DNA of 64,000 nt from contig JAJEKV010000018.1 of the NCBI GenBank assembly GCA_021234155.1, positions 14,082,925-14,146,924 of the forward strand. Reading direction: 5' to 3'. The stretch is from Isoetes taiwanensis. Lineage: Eukaryota > Streptophyta > Lycopodiopsida > Isoetales > Isoetaceae. Position numbers and translations under genes: made by a program. Shown piece by piece: positions 11,256 through 21,571 of the stretch. The notes below the pieces were generated by a model that searched no databases, was not told the DNA's origin, and was given only the letters and a program-made list of their open reading frames with translations. Each line of letters starts with the position of its first letter. Position 1 is the first letter of the stretch.

Positions 11256-11544
11256 ATGACGACTGGCAAGAGTAAGTCTGGGCCTCCCTGATGCTAACTG
11301 GAAAGATCTATATCTCCCAATCGATGAAGTCATCGAGGTCGAGCTGCTGGCGTAGAAGATGCAGAAGCTCGTCTACCCTCTAGTCTCTGTCTCTTCACTC
11401 TGGAAGATTCTTTATGTCGCGCAGCGTCAGGTATTCCTCTCCTTGGATGATGACCGGGGTTAGATTGGCGATGTCTAACCCAAGTGGAGGAGCTGTCCTC
11501 GTTACTCTCAAACCTTCTTCGAAGCCTTGAGGCTCTTCTTCTGC
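11256..11544 (-). pseudogene. Readthrough extension of the acidic ORF, toward gag
   Basis: Directly after the TAG that ends the acidic ORF, the same minus frame continues open for about 50 codons (AEEEPQGFEEGLRVTRTAPP, then LTPVIIQGEEYLTLRDI) to a TGA. The TAG is explained by a single CAG to TAG change. Beyond it the frame is broken, and the sequence runs into the gypsy-1 TSD at 11256-11260. It is probably the junction between the acidic ORF and gag of the same old element. Confidence 0.45.
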
Positions 11545-12198
11545 CTATTGTCTCTCTTGTATGGGATCGACGTCGATGATGTCTTCAGCGTCGTAGCCCT
11601 GTCCTTCTTCTGCCTCTTCCTCTTGCTCTGACCCTTCATACTCCAAGAGCATTTGCTCTTCTGCTTCTGCTTCTGTGGCCATGGGTTCAATCTCCAGAGG
11701 CTTAACGGAGAGTTCCCCTATCTGGGTTTGGGCTTTTTGGGACAAAAAGATAGCTACAACTGCAGTATAGGAGAAATGTCTCTTCAAACTTATGGATATA
11801 GTCATGTAATTTGGCATGCGAGCAGCTTTATTTTCTAGATACTTGTCTATGTTTGGGATATCATTCAGAGCTGCACAGAGGGCTGTTCTAGGTGCAAAAT
11901 AACCTATGCATGGGGGGAGTTCTACTAGGGAAGGTCCTATCTTGGCATGAAACTTAGTCATGATCTCTTGGTAAAAAGGTGTGGCAGTTATGGTGGCATC
12001 CACATCGATCTCCTTTTGGAAAACAATGAAGACCGAGTTGATGTCAGCCCCAGCCACATGAGCAGTGGCGCTGTACCATTGCCTGAATACAGTGGTGGCC
12101 ATGATGCTGATGCTGATGGGCTTATCAAACAGATCATAAAATGCCTCTGGGAGCTGAAAAATTGCCTTGGAGTGGATGCAAATGAAGGTGGTGGTCAT
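11545..12198 (-). CDS. Acidic-tailed ORF upstream of gag in the H3-carrying element; function unknown
   Basis: Open frame of 217 codons from the ATG at 12198 (MTTTFICIHSK), intact to TAG at 11545. A later in-frame ATG (MATTVFRQW) could be the real start. The first ~150 residues look globular (LPEAFYDLFDKP, TPFYQEIMTKFH, LCAALNDIPNIDKYL). The last ~50 are strongly acidic (EAEAEEQMLLEYE, EEEAEEGQGYDAED). I do not recognise a family. It lies between the H3-like ORF and gag on the same strand, like the extra ORF1 of some Tat/Ogre-type elements. The acidic tail is reminiscent of histone chaperones, but that is only a suggestion. A matrix-like gag N-terminus is an alternative. Confidence 0.5.
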   Translation of the reverse strand: MTTTFICIHSKAIFQLPEAFYDLFDKPISISIMATTVFRQWYSATAHVAGADINSVFIVFQKEIDVDATITATPFYQEIMTKFHAKIGPSLVELPPCIGYFAPRTALCAALNDIPNIDKYLENKAARMPNYMTISISLKRHFSYTAVVAIFLSQKAQTQIGELSVKPLEIEPMATEAEAEEQMLLEYEGSEQEEEAEEGQGYDAEDIIDVDPIQERQ

Positions 12199-12260
12199 AT
12201 TTATAGGCAAAACCCTGATTTGAGAAATTTTTAGGGTTTGGAAATATCTATCACTTCAAG
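12199..12260 (-). promoter_or_regulatory. Telo-box and CCTATAAA leader before the acidic ORF
   Basis: On the minus strand, AAACCCTAAAA (12229-12239) precedes CCTATAAAT, which ends one base before the ATG at 12198. The H3-like ORF has a comparable pair upstream. TATAAA this close to the ATG cannot be the TATA box for that ATG, so either a later ATG is used or the motif is part of a shared leader. Confidence 0.35.
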
Positions 12261-12356
12261 GTCCTACTAAGCAATTGATAGGTACTCTAGGTCTAAAGTA
12301 CATCCTAATGATCCCATTGCAACAAAGTTTATCTAATTTGAAGGTTTACTCTGACC

Positions 12357-12426
12357 ACTCACACAGTGCGCGAGAGGCATTTTCAAAACTTTTGGAAATG
12401 GTCCTGGCGCACTGTGTGACGGGTGG
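12357..12426. repeat. Hairpin repeat, copy 1 (13-bp perfect stem)
   Basis: Arms TCACACAGTGCGC (12359-12371) and GCGCACTGTGTGA (12407-12419) are perfect inverted repeats around a 35-nt loop containing CAAAACTTTTGG. Copy 2 lies 198 bp away. It sits in the spacer between the H3-like ORF and the acidic ORF. Confidence 0.75.
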
Positions 12427-12554
12427 GCTCCTGTTTGGGTCCTAGATGGCTCTAAAATTATGATGTAAAGATAGAATCCTACTTATCTCACCGAGTAGTC
12501 TGTGCCCTTACTTTCTACATTTGGACAAGTCTAGACATAGATTGGTGGCCAAAC

Positions 12555-12624
12555 ACTCACGCAGTGCGCGAGAGGCATTCTCAAAACTTTTGGAAATGGT
12601 CCTGGCGCACTCTGTGAGGGGTGG
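12555..12624. repeat. Hairpin repeat, copy 2 (stem with two mismatches)
   Basis: This is the same 70-bp unit as copy 1, with an almost identical loop. Arms are at 12557-12569 and 12605-12617, and the stem has two unpaired positions. Outside the two units the flanks differ, so the unit itself was duplicated. Confidence 0.72.
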
Positions 12625-12759
12625 GGCCCAAAACAGTGACTTGTTTTCCAAATTAACTAATTCCAAATGCACCTGCCATTATTACAACCTTATTAAATAC
12701 AATTTTACATTTTACAACTTAATCAAAACACGTTTTTATATTTACAAATTTTTTTACAA

Positions 12760-12862
12760 TTACATCATGAACCTAGCTAACTCCATGTCTCTAGGCATAC
12801 AAGTGACTCTCTTTGCATGGAGGGCACATGCTAGGGAATCTTTGAAGTGCGAGACTAACTTC
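12760..12862 (-). pseudogene. C-terminal end of the histone H3-like ORF (downstream of the copia-1 insertion)
   Basis: Continuing from 18500 across the copia-1 insertion and its ACTTC duplication, the same frame encodes [28 protein letters not shown] and then TAA (12760-12762). This matches the H3 end LVGLFEDT, IHAKRVTIMPKDIQLARR residue for residue at most positions, covering helix alpha-2 end, loop 2 and alpha-3. The very last residues of H3 (IRGERA) are missing. A TAG lies just after ALQEAAE, two codons upstream of LVSHF, in the position of an Ala or Asp; a C-to-T change from CAG would explain it. Confidence 0.8.
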
Positions 12863-13416
12863 TGAAGAATTTGTTATGCACAAGAACAAGTTTAGTTCAA
12901 AACATTTACTTAGCAAGTTTCATATTCATAGTCTTTCATACCATCAAATATCATGAAATTCAACTTATCTCTATAATACCATGAAATTCAATAGCCCAAA
13001 ACATTCAATGGTTTTCAATGTGCATAATCGACATTTACTGTAGCAATGGGAATATCAGATAAAACATCTTCATTCAGACCTCTCCTTTGAGCAATCGGAT
13101 GCACGACTGCGGATTCCCCCTTGCCGTCTATCTCCCTTACAGCTCTACTTCCTCATTAGATTAATTTCGGCCAGATCCACATAAGGAATCCGGCTCCAAA
13201 CGGTTCGGCAGCTCCAGCTTTCTTTCTATATATGCCAATGCTTATCTGTTCATATTTTATTAGACCAACTAGGTTCACCGACCTATGAACCAGGCTTATC
13301 ACATTTCCCATGGTTTGAATTTTCCCTTTTCCTTTACTTCATTATCCACTTGAAACTTATAGGTTCTATGCCATCGTCTCCACAATATTGCATCATGAAC
13401 CTAATATTTATTTTCA
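12863..13416 (-). repeat. 3' LTR of copia-1
   Basis: Direct repeat of 17945-18499 with few differences (for example around 13226-13240). Just inside it, at 13417-13426, is the polypurine tract, read on the minus strand as GAAGGGGGAA. Confidence 0.93.
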
Positions 13417-13674
13417 TTCCCCCTTCATGAGCAATATTCATCTGTTTCAACTGTCATCTCTTCAACAACTTCAGCAAAATACTTGTGCCTGTAACAAATG
13501 AAAAATCTGTTCTGAATGATTCATTTATGGGTCTGTATCAACTTCAGCATAATACTTGTGCCTATAACAAATGAAAAACCTGTTCTGCTATTTCTTTAAA
13601 ACTATAAAAGCACCTTCTACAGCAAAATTTGAAACCTGTAGCATCTTTAACAAGGAAATATCTTCTGCTAATAT
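13417..13674 (-). other. 3' untranslated region and PPT of copia-1
   Basis: Lies between the polyprotein stop and the 3' LTR. It contains a direct duplication of about 48 bp (13465-13512 and 13540-13588, sharing CAACTTCAGC, ATACTTGTGCCT, ACAAATGAAAAA) and the PPT next to the LTR. No coding potential. Confidence 0.7.
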
Positions 13675-16600
13675 TCAACATCTCAGGTTTTGCGTAGCTT
13701 CTACTGCATCTGAAACTCCAAGCAACTTCTGGAAAATCTGAAACTTGCCCGTGCTTAAAGGCTTTGTCATAATTTTGTCTGCAACCTGCATATCTGTGTG
13801 AATATATTCTACTGTAATAAGACCCTTAGCTACCATATCTCTGATGAAATGAACATGTACTTCAATATGTTTAGTTCTTTCATGTAGAACAGGATTTCTC
13901 GTGATTGCAATGCAGCTTATATTGTCTGACCATAAACTTGTTGGCTTTACTTGCAACATGTCAAGTTCATTTAATAATCTTCTAATCCAAATAATTTCTC
14001 TGGAAGCCAAAGATGCTGCCTTATACTCTGCTTCAGCAGTTGACATGGCTATGCTTCCTTGTTTCTTACTTCTCCATGAAATGGCACCTCCTCCTAACAT
14101 TAATGCATAGCCTGAAGTAGATTTCCTCGTATCTACATCGCCTGCCCAATCTGCATCTGAGTATGCAGTAAGAGTTAGATCCTTACTGCTATATGTGACA
14201 CCATGGTTTTGTGTTCCCTTTAAGAACCTCAGAATTCTTTTCGCTGCCTGCCAGTGCTGCTTGCCAGGATTATTCAAGAATCTACTGAGCAGATTTACTC
14301 CATAAGAGATGTCAGGTCTTGTGCAATTAGAAACATACAATAGGCATCCGATTAATTCTCTGTAAGGTACTTTCGACATTTCTTCTAATTCTGTTTTGTT
14401 TGATGGACATAACTCAGTGCTAAGTTTCTGTCCAGTTACTAAAGGTGTAGATACCTCCTTGCACGACTCCATCTTGAATCTTTTAAGCATGCCTTGTATG
14501 TTTCCCTTTTGAGTGAGAGTAAGGACTCCCTTTTCTCTATTTCTAGAAACTTCTATACCTAAAAATTTCTGTAATACACCTAGATCTGTCATCTCAAACA
14601 TGTCACACAGAATTTTCTTGCATCTATTCATGCATTCCATTTTGTCTGCCACCATTATGCAATCGTCTACATATAGCGCTACAATGCAAAACTCATCTCC
14701 ACATCTAAGTTTATACACATTCCCTTCATTTTTGAGTTTTATAAACCCATGCTCCTTCAAGAAATTATCCATACACAAATACCATTTTCTCGGAGATTGT
14801 TTTAGACCATAGACTGCTCTTTCTAACTTCCAGACCTTATTATCTTCCATTTCAAAACCTTTGGCTTGCTTCATGTACACTTCCCCTTCAAGTTTTGCAT
14901 TCAAAAAGGCTGTTTTTACATCCATGTGATGGATTTCCAGATTATTTGCATTTGCATATGCTAGTAGAACTCTTATACTTGTAAGTTTTACTAGTGGCGA
15001 GAAAATGTCATCAAAATCAATTCCTTTTCTTTGCGTGAAGCCTTGGGCTACTAATCGTGCTTTGTATTTCTTAGAGCCATCACTACCATCCTTCAATTTG
15101 TAAATCCATTTACTTCCAACGATATTTTTGTCACATGGCTTCTCTTCTATTTTGTACGTGTTTGTCCTTTTGAAGGAATTAATCTCATCCATCATTGCCT
15201 TTTTCCACTCAACTGCATTTTCACAGTTAATTGCCTCTTCATAAGATTGAGGTACTTCTGGTTCAATAATGGCCATCACTGCTTGAATTTCTTCTTCAGT
15301 CAGTCTTTTACTTCTTCCCCCTTCCTCTCTTCCGAACTTTGTAATATCAAACTCAGTTCCCTTTTGCAATTTCTCCACTTCTGTCATTCTTTTTTTTCTT
15401 GTGAGTTGAGCTTCTATTTCCACTGGCTGATTTTCCCTTTTATCATGTTCTCCTTCTGATATGCTATCAGCCCTAAAGTTTTGTTCACTGTCATCTTCTT
15501 CTACTATATCCGTGACTGTTTTAAAATCAGCAGAGTCATCTTTTGCTTCACTTGTTGCTTAATTTCTTGTTGTTTCAGACCTGTTTTCAGCAAAGCCTTC
15601 AGCTTCATCATTCAACTTTGCACGAGACTTGTACAAAATGCTCTCACCAAAACTTACGTCTCTGCTGATTATTATTATTTTTCTCGCTGGATCATAGAGC
15701 TTATAGGCCTTGGACATTTCATCATAACCTACCAGGAAGCTTACTATAGCTCTGTCGTCTAGTTTTCTTCTTAATTCTCCAGGGACATGAGCAAATGCCA
15801 GGCAGCCATATGCTCTAAACCTGTCATAAGTTATTCCTCTATTATTCCACAGTTCCTCTGGAATATTTCCTCTTATGCTTGCTGAGGGCAACCTGTTTTG
15901 CACATATACTGCAGTGTGAATGGCTTCTTCCCATAAATAATTTGGCAACCCTGCGTGTTTTAACATTGCTCTTGCTGCATCCAAAATTGTTCTATTTTTC
16001 CTTTCTGCTACTCCATTCTGTTGAGGTGAATACCTGCAAGTTAGTTGTCTTTTTATTCCCTTTTGTGAACAGTATCTTTTAAACTCACCTGAGATATACT
16101 CTCCTCCTCTATCAGACCTCAAACATTTAATTTTCCTGTTGGTTTCCCTCTCCACTTCAGCTTCAAACATTTTAAATGCTGCAAATGCCTGATCCTTGGA
16201 TTTTAGAGTGTAACACTTCGTCTTCCTGGTGTAATCATCTATGAAGGTCATAAAAAACTTCCTTCCATGTAAGCTTCTTACATTTATTGGTCCACAAAGA
16301 TCCGAATGTACAAGATCTAAAGGACCTTTTGCTCTTTTGCTTGATCTGCCAAATACCAGCCTAGTATGCTTTCCTAGTTTACATCCAATGCATGTAAACT
16401 GATCATGTTCTTCACTTGAGGCATCAATCCTTCCCTTTTTTATCAAGAATTTCACATTATTACAATGTGTATGGCCCAATCTTTCATGCCAAACTTTTAT
16501 GGATGGTAATGATATAGCATTTACACTACTTGCCAAAGCGTTATGAAAACCAAAAAGATTGCCCACACGTTTTGCTAAAAATCTCATTTCATTATTGTAG

Positions 16601-17919
16601 AACACTTTACAATGATGCTTTTCGAAAACTACTCTGTAACCCAAATCAACCAACTGGCTGATGGAAATAAGATTTTTAACAATCTTTGGAACACACAAAA
16701 CATCACTTAGATTTACTACGTTTCCTTGCAAATCAAAAAGTTCTAACATTCCAGTTTCCTCCACCTTTTGGAGATCTCCATCTCCCATTTGCACATAACG
16801 AGTTACTCTGGCACTCCTTTGTTTTAGTTGGTTGGACCCTTTTACTATGCTTCTCTCAGCTCCACTATCTAAAAAATATAGATCATGATTAGCTTTACTC
16901 TCAAAAACACTTAATGTATTATCAATCATTACCTCTGCATCAGGGTCTTCTTCATCAAACTCAACCTCCTTTGCTACATTTATGGAAGAATTTCCTCTCC
17001 CCATATTTTCCCTTCCTCTACCTCTGCCTCTATAGTTGCCTCTGCTTCTTCCTCTGTAACCAGTCTCTTTATTTCGTCCTCTTCCCATGTCTTTTGGACT
17101 GGAACAGTTAGAGGATATATGTCCGAACCCGTCACAATTGTAACATCTCATTTCTCTGCCTTTGGGACAGTTCGCCCTCAAATGTCCATACGCTTTGCAT
17201 GCATAACAGGGACCAATCTTACCTCCACGTGCCTTCCCTTTCCCAGCAAACAATACCTCAGTTTCTTCATCTTCATCTTCTTCTTTAGTCACCTTCCTTT
17301 GCTCCATTTCTGTCCTAATTAGAGCCTCTGCCTTTTCTCTATTTCTTCCAACTGTTCTTATCAAGGTACTTAACTGTCCAAAACTTGAGAAAGCTCTTGC
17401 AAGATTCAGTACCTGGAATTCTCTAGTGATTGGAACCTTTGCTGCCTCCAAGTCTGCAATGATGTTATCAAACTTTTGAAAAAACTGAGTTAGATTTTCA
17501 TTCTCCTTGAATTTCAGTTTCCTTAACTCCCTAAGCATTTCAAGCTGGGATGTATTTTTCACTTCATACGTTTTGATCAGGAACTCCCACATCTCTCTTG
17601 GAGACTTGTCTCTAATTTTGTGCACAATATTAGAGCTTAACTTACTTGCGATAATAACCTTGGCTTCTTGTAGTTTGCCTTTCACACTAGTATTCCCTGT
17701 GCCTCCAGCTCCACCTGTGGCAGCTTCAGAAGAACCTTCACCCTGATGTACACTTGTTGAACTACTCTCACCTTGTACGTCATTATTACCAATGACAAGT
17801 TCCCAAAGACCCTCTGCCTCCAACACATCCTGCATTCTGCCTTTCCATGATTAGAAACCAGCCTCACCTTCAAAAACATTGATACCACTTAACAAGCTTG
17901 CACCCAGTCTAGTTGCCAT
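13675..17919 (-). pseudogene. Copia-1 gag-pol polyprotein with two premature TAA codons
   Basis: The ATG at 17919 (MATRLGASLL) opens a single frame of about 1414 codons. Order: gag; knuckles CYACKAYGHLRANC and CYNCDGFGHISSNC; protease YFLDSGAERSIV; GAG-pre-integrase VWHERLGHTHC with CIGC; integrase with HSDLCGP, RSDRGGEYI and QNGVAERKNRT; RT with DVKTAFLNAKLEGEVYM and ALYVDDCIM; RNase H with AYSDADWAG, STAEAEY, WSDNIS and ADKIMTKPL. Catalytic residues look intact. In-frame TAA codons lie near the N-terminus (about 17851, GF*SWKGRM) and after integrase (15556-15558). Both are explained by CAA to TAA, so the copy is a very recent pseudogene. Confidence 0.95.
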
Positions 17920-17931
17920 GATAGCTGTACT

Positions 17932-17943
17932 GCTCTGATACCA
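17932..17943 (-). promoter_or_regulatory. Primer-binding site, tRNA-iMet (copia-1)
   Basis: The minus strand reads TGGTATCAGAGC one base inside the 5' LTR (17945-18499). This is the standard initiator-Met primer site of plant copia elements. Confidence 0.92.
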
Positions 17944-17944
17944 A

Positions 17945-18499
17945 TGAAGAATTTGTTATGCACAAGAACAAGTTTAGTTCAAAACATTTACTTAGCAAGT
18001 TTCATATTCATAGTCTTTCATACCATCAAATATCATGAAATTCAACTTATCTCTATAATACCATGAAATTCAATAGCCCAAAACATTCAATGGTTAACAA
18101 TGTGCATAATCGACATTTACTGTAGCAATGGGAATATCAGATAAAACATCGTCATTCAGACCTCTCCCTTGAGCAATCGGATGCACAACTGCAGATTCCC
18201 CCTTGCCGTCTATCTCCCTTACAGCTCTACTTCCTCATTGGATTAATTTCGGCCAGATCCCCATAAGGAATCCGGCTCCAAACGGTTCGGCAGCTCCAGC
18301 TTTCTTTCTACACTTGCCACTGCTTATCTGTTCATATTTTATTAGCCCAACTAGGTTCACCGACCTATGAACCAGGCTTATCCCATTTCTCATGGTTTGA
18401 AATTTTCCCTTTTCCTTTACTTCATTATCCACTTGAAACTTATAGGTTCTATGCCATCGTCTCCACAATATTGCATCATGAACCTAATATTTATTTTCA
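17945..18499 (-). repeat. 5' LTR of copia-1
   Basis: Partner of 12863-13416, with ends TGAAGAATTT and TTTATTTTCA. It is followed at 18500-18504 by TSD ACTTC and then the histone-fold sequence. Confidence 0.93.
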
Positions 18500-19568
18500 A
18501 CTTCTACTCTGCTGCCTCTTGTAGTGCAAGTAGCATGTCATCTGTTACTCGCTTGGTCTTGTCAAATTCTTGCAAGATTTCATGGGTTAATTTTGCGAAG
18601 GCGGCCCTTAAAATTAGCAGTCCGTAGCTCCTATGAAAATGTCGAATCTCCCGAGCAGCTCTTGCAAAATAGGAGTCCGCCTTTCTCTTCATTGGTTTCT
18701 TAGGTGGTACGGGTTTCAAGGTATTCTTCTTGGTTGGTCTTCCTCCCTCCACGTATGTTACCTTATTTGCCTCATAGTATTTTGAGTACTCCTCATACAT
18801 CTTCATGTACTTTTGGTACTCTTTCAACTTCTTCCTGTACTCCCGCTCGTGCTTGAGTATAAAGGACTCCCGTGCCGGTTTGCCCTTCTTGGGGTCAGTT
18901 GTTGGCTTCGGTCACTTCGGGTATGGAGGTGCTGTTGCAGATTCTTCCTCCTCATTATCTGGGTTTGAAGGTCCCGAGCCTTCTGCTGGGCGGGGGACTC
19001 TTGACGCATCCTCGTCCGAGTTGTGTCTGATGAAGACGATGGTGGCCTGTCGGGCTCCCGCTCAGGTATGCTAACCCCTTTACTTGATGATGTTTTCGTT
19101 TTCCTCTGGGGTTTCTTTGGTACTTCTAAATCTTTCCCTTTGGCCTCCCTCAATTTCTTGCGCTCCTCCTTCTCTGCAATTCTCTTCCTCTTTGCTGTCT
19201 CTTCCTCTTACACATTTTCTTTAGCCAACGTGCTAGCTCCTCTGGTAGCAGCTTGTCCTCCTCGTCCTTCTTGTCTTGGTCATTTCCGGGTCCCATAGGC
19301 CGATTGGCCTCCGCGGACGATAAAAGAACCTTCCTTCCTTTCTTCCTTCCTGATCCTCCGAGTTTTCTTGGTTATCAGGGCCCTGGGTTTGTTCTTGCTC
19401 ATCCTGCTGCTGCTGGTCCTCCTTCTCAGCATCTGGATTAGGGTTAGGGTTTTCTTCTTGCCTGGCTCGCTCTTCAGCCTCTCTGGCCTTCTGTTGAGCT
19501 GCAAGAACTTGGGCGCTGGTGTAATTGTCTGGCATAACCACTCGAGCAGTTTGTTTGGTACGGGCCAT
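18500..19568 (-). pseudogene. Histone H3-like ORF: H3 N-terminus, long charged tail and first part of the histone fold
   Basis: The ATG at 19568 opens MARTKQTAR, identical to the first residues of histone H3, but VVMPD follows in place of KSTGG. A charged Glu/Gln/Lys-rich tail of roughly 300 residues follows (RAREAEERARQ-type, EEDKLLPEELARWLKKM, PKKPQRKTKTSSS, PDNEEEES, REYRKKLKEYQKYMKMYEEY). Then KRKADSYFARAAREIRHFHR, LLILRAAFAKLTHEILQEF and ALQEAAE match H3 alpha-N, alpha-1 and alpha-2. Loop 1 has H3 length, while EIRHF and the AAF segment recall CENH3. The tail needs about three frame changes and has one TGA (a CGA to TGA change would explain it). The fold is split by copia-1. Canonical H3 is only about 136 residues. 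No intron is visible. Confidence 0.78.
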
Positions 19569-19716
19569 GTTTTGAAATATGTCAATCACCTTCTGAGCGC
19601 CTAAAAAATTGGAGAAGAAAGGTGAAAATGAAGAACCCTAAGGGCCTATCTATAGGTCTGGGAATTTTAGGGTTTGGACCTGCAATTTCATGTTATACCA
19701 TTATGTCAAGGATTAG
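19569..19716 (-). promoter_or_regulatory. Leader/promoter-like segment of the H3-like ORF with telo-box
   Basis: The minus strand has AAACCCTAAAA (19665-19675) and CCTATAGATAGG (19645-19656) about 80-100 nt before the MARTKQTAR start. The acidic ORF has the same telo-box plus CCTATA arrangement. Telo-boxes are known in promoters of plant translation and histone genes. The segment is cut by the gypsy-2 LTR at 19717, so anything further upstream is lost or displaced. Confidence 0.4.
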
Positions 19717-21571
19717 TGTTGACCCCCAACCTGGCTTAGAGAGTCAAACACAAAAAGCCAACTTGAGTTTTCACTCAAGTTGGGGTTAGAACCTCCAGAT
19801 CACTTAAGGTGATCAATCTGCACAAGAATTTCTCAAAGAAAAAGCTCAGTTACAGAGTTCTCATACCTTTCCCAATTCTGGAATATGGACCTCTTACTCA
19901 AATCGATGCAGATCTCATAGGCAGATTGATTTTCAAGGTGAGATGACTGTGACTTGTTCAAAAAAGTTGTAGGCAAGCAAGGATGAAAATCTTGACCAAG
20001 TCTGAGTTTTAATTTGTAAGATATTCGATCTCAAAGTTGTGTCAAATTTTGGTCAATATCAGTCAAAACTACAAACAGAGCTCAGAGTTTTGTAACTTGA
20101 GTTGTAGGTTAAATTTTGAAGAAATTCCAAAACTAAGATGCAATATAGATCCCAAAGGTAAGGGACATGTTGTCAAATCATGATTTGAATCACTAAAACT
20201 ATTTTTTTGGCACTGTTTTGTGGATATCAGTCTAAACCTGTATCAGACAGAGTGCAAAAAATGGTAACTTGAGTTTGGAATGGGATTATTTCGAAATCTT
20301 TGTGCACACAGGTGCAAATAAGATGGGAGAGGGAGTGCAGATGGTCATATGCAGGAAAAAATGAAGGAATCCTTCACTGTAGAAATGTTTGTGATGCAAA
20401 AATACTAAAGGATCATGACAGTCAATTTTTTGAATACTTGGCAGTCAATTTTCATTGATATGAAGGTAATATAAAATAAATAAGAGTCTTAGAAACATAG
20501 ATCAATCATCAAAATAGCTTAGAAGGTCAATAAATAGTATCAAATCAAGAATATCAGTCCAATTTTCTCAGATCAGACTGTGGAACACTCAGATACTTCA
20601 TGAACGTCTTCAGATCATGCTCAGCATGTATCAATGTCGAGGTTTGATGCGTCTGGGCCTTCAAAAAACTCTGTCATTGTTTTCCCCGGTATATAGATTT
20701 AGGTTTAATGATTCTGGCATCTTAGGGCTTGATCATAGGCTTAATGGGATGCTGATGAGCGGGAATCCAAGAATAGGTAATTTTTGTAGCTTAAGATTCC
20801 AGTTCCGGCGTGATTCGAGCAAGTTTCTAAGTTTAGGGTTCTTCACTGTATTTTTCCAGAGTTTGCGCGATACGGTGGCCGTATTTTTGGAAGTATAAAC
20901 CAAGAATATGATGTATTCAGCCATAGAAAAGCTAGGCCATGGTTTCAAAGGGTGCCTTATAAAATAGAGATAGTTTGATCATTTGAGGAGATGGCAACCC
21001 TAAGTTTTTGGGGAATATGCTAGGTCTAGATACCATGCATTGGGATATTCCATGGGTAACATGAATATTTAAGGCACAATGGTGGGCAAAGCAAAATGGT
21101 CATAAAATTCCAAACAAGAAATGGACTAGGGGTATTTATAAAGGTGTGATAAGAATGGGAAAAGGGATATGAAATGAGAAGACAAAGGCATTAGAGAAAA
21201 GAAATTAGGCAAACAAGGTGTGATTTGGCAAAAAGATGAGCAAGGGAAATATAAGCATAAGGGGAATATGACTAGGAAAATGGGGGTAAGAATATGGATA
21301 AAAATGACTAGGAGGTGGAACCTAATACCATGGGGTCTTCCAAACTTTGTCCTCCAAACTTCAAAAAGCATCTTCCAATCTTCACAACCCAGAATAGTAT
21401 AGAGCATCCTTTGAAAACCTTTGACTTCTGATAGAGCATTTTCCATGGGATTTGACCTTTGAAGATTGATATTGTTTGACCTTCATATCAATGTTGACTA
21501 CCAAGCTCCTTTTGATTTAATTCTTCCACAATAACTTGACCTACTTCAACACATGAGCTATGGGGGCAACA
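19717..21571 (-). repeat. 3' LTR of gypsy-2
   Basis: Direct repeat of 31079-32947. Its outer 5' end starts TGTTGCCCCC but lacks about 20 bp containing the second arm of the terminal hairpin. It ends GGTCAACA at 19717. Confidence 0.9.

Larger units (their letters stand above)
12863..18499 (-). mobile_element. Copia-1: nearly intact Ty1/copia element, TSD ACTTC
   Basis: Two similar LTRs (12863-13416 and 17945-18499; 554 and 555 bp) begin TGAAGAATTT and end TTTATTTTCA. Perfect TSDs ACTTC lie at 12858-12862 and 18500-18504. A tRNA-iMet primer site lies next to the right-hand LTR, so transcription runs on the minus strand. One long polyprotein frame is interrupted by only two TAA codons. The element is inserted in the histone-fold part of the H3-like ORF. 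The high LTR similarity suggests it is one of the younger insertions here. Confidence 0.95.

Noticed and set aside
11653-12234. Plus-strand frames opposite the acidic ORF
   Set aside because: The minus-strand ORF has the plausible composition, leader and neighbours; the plus frames are antisense.
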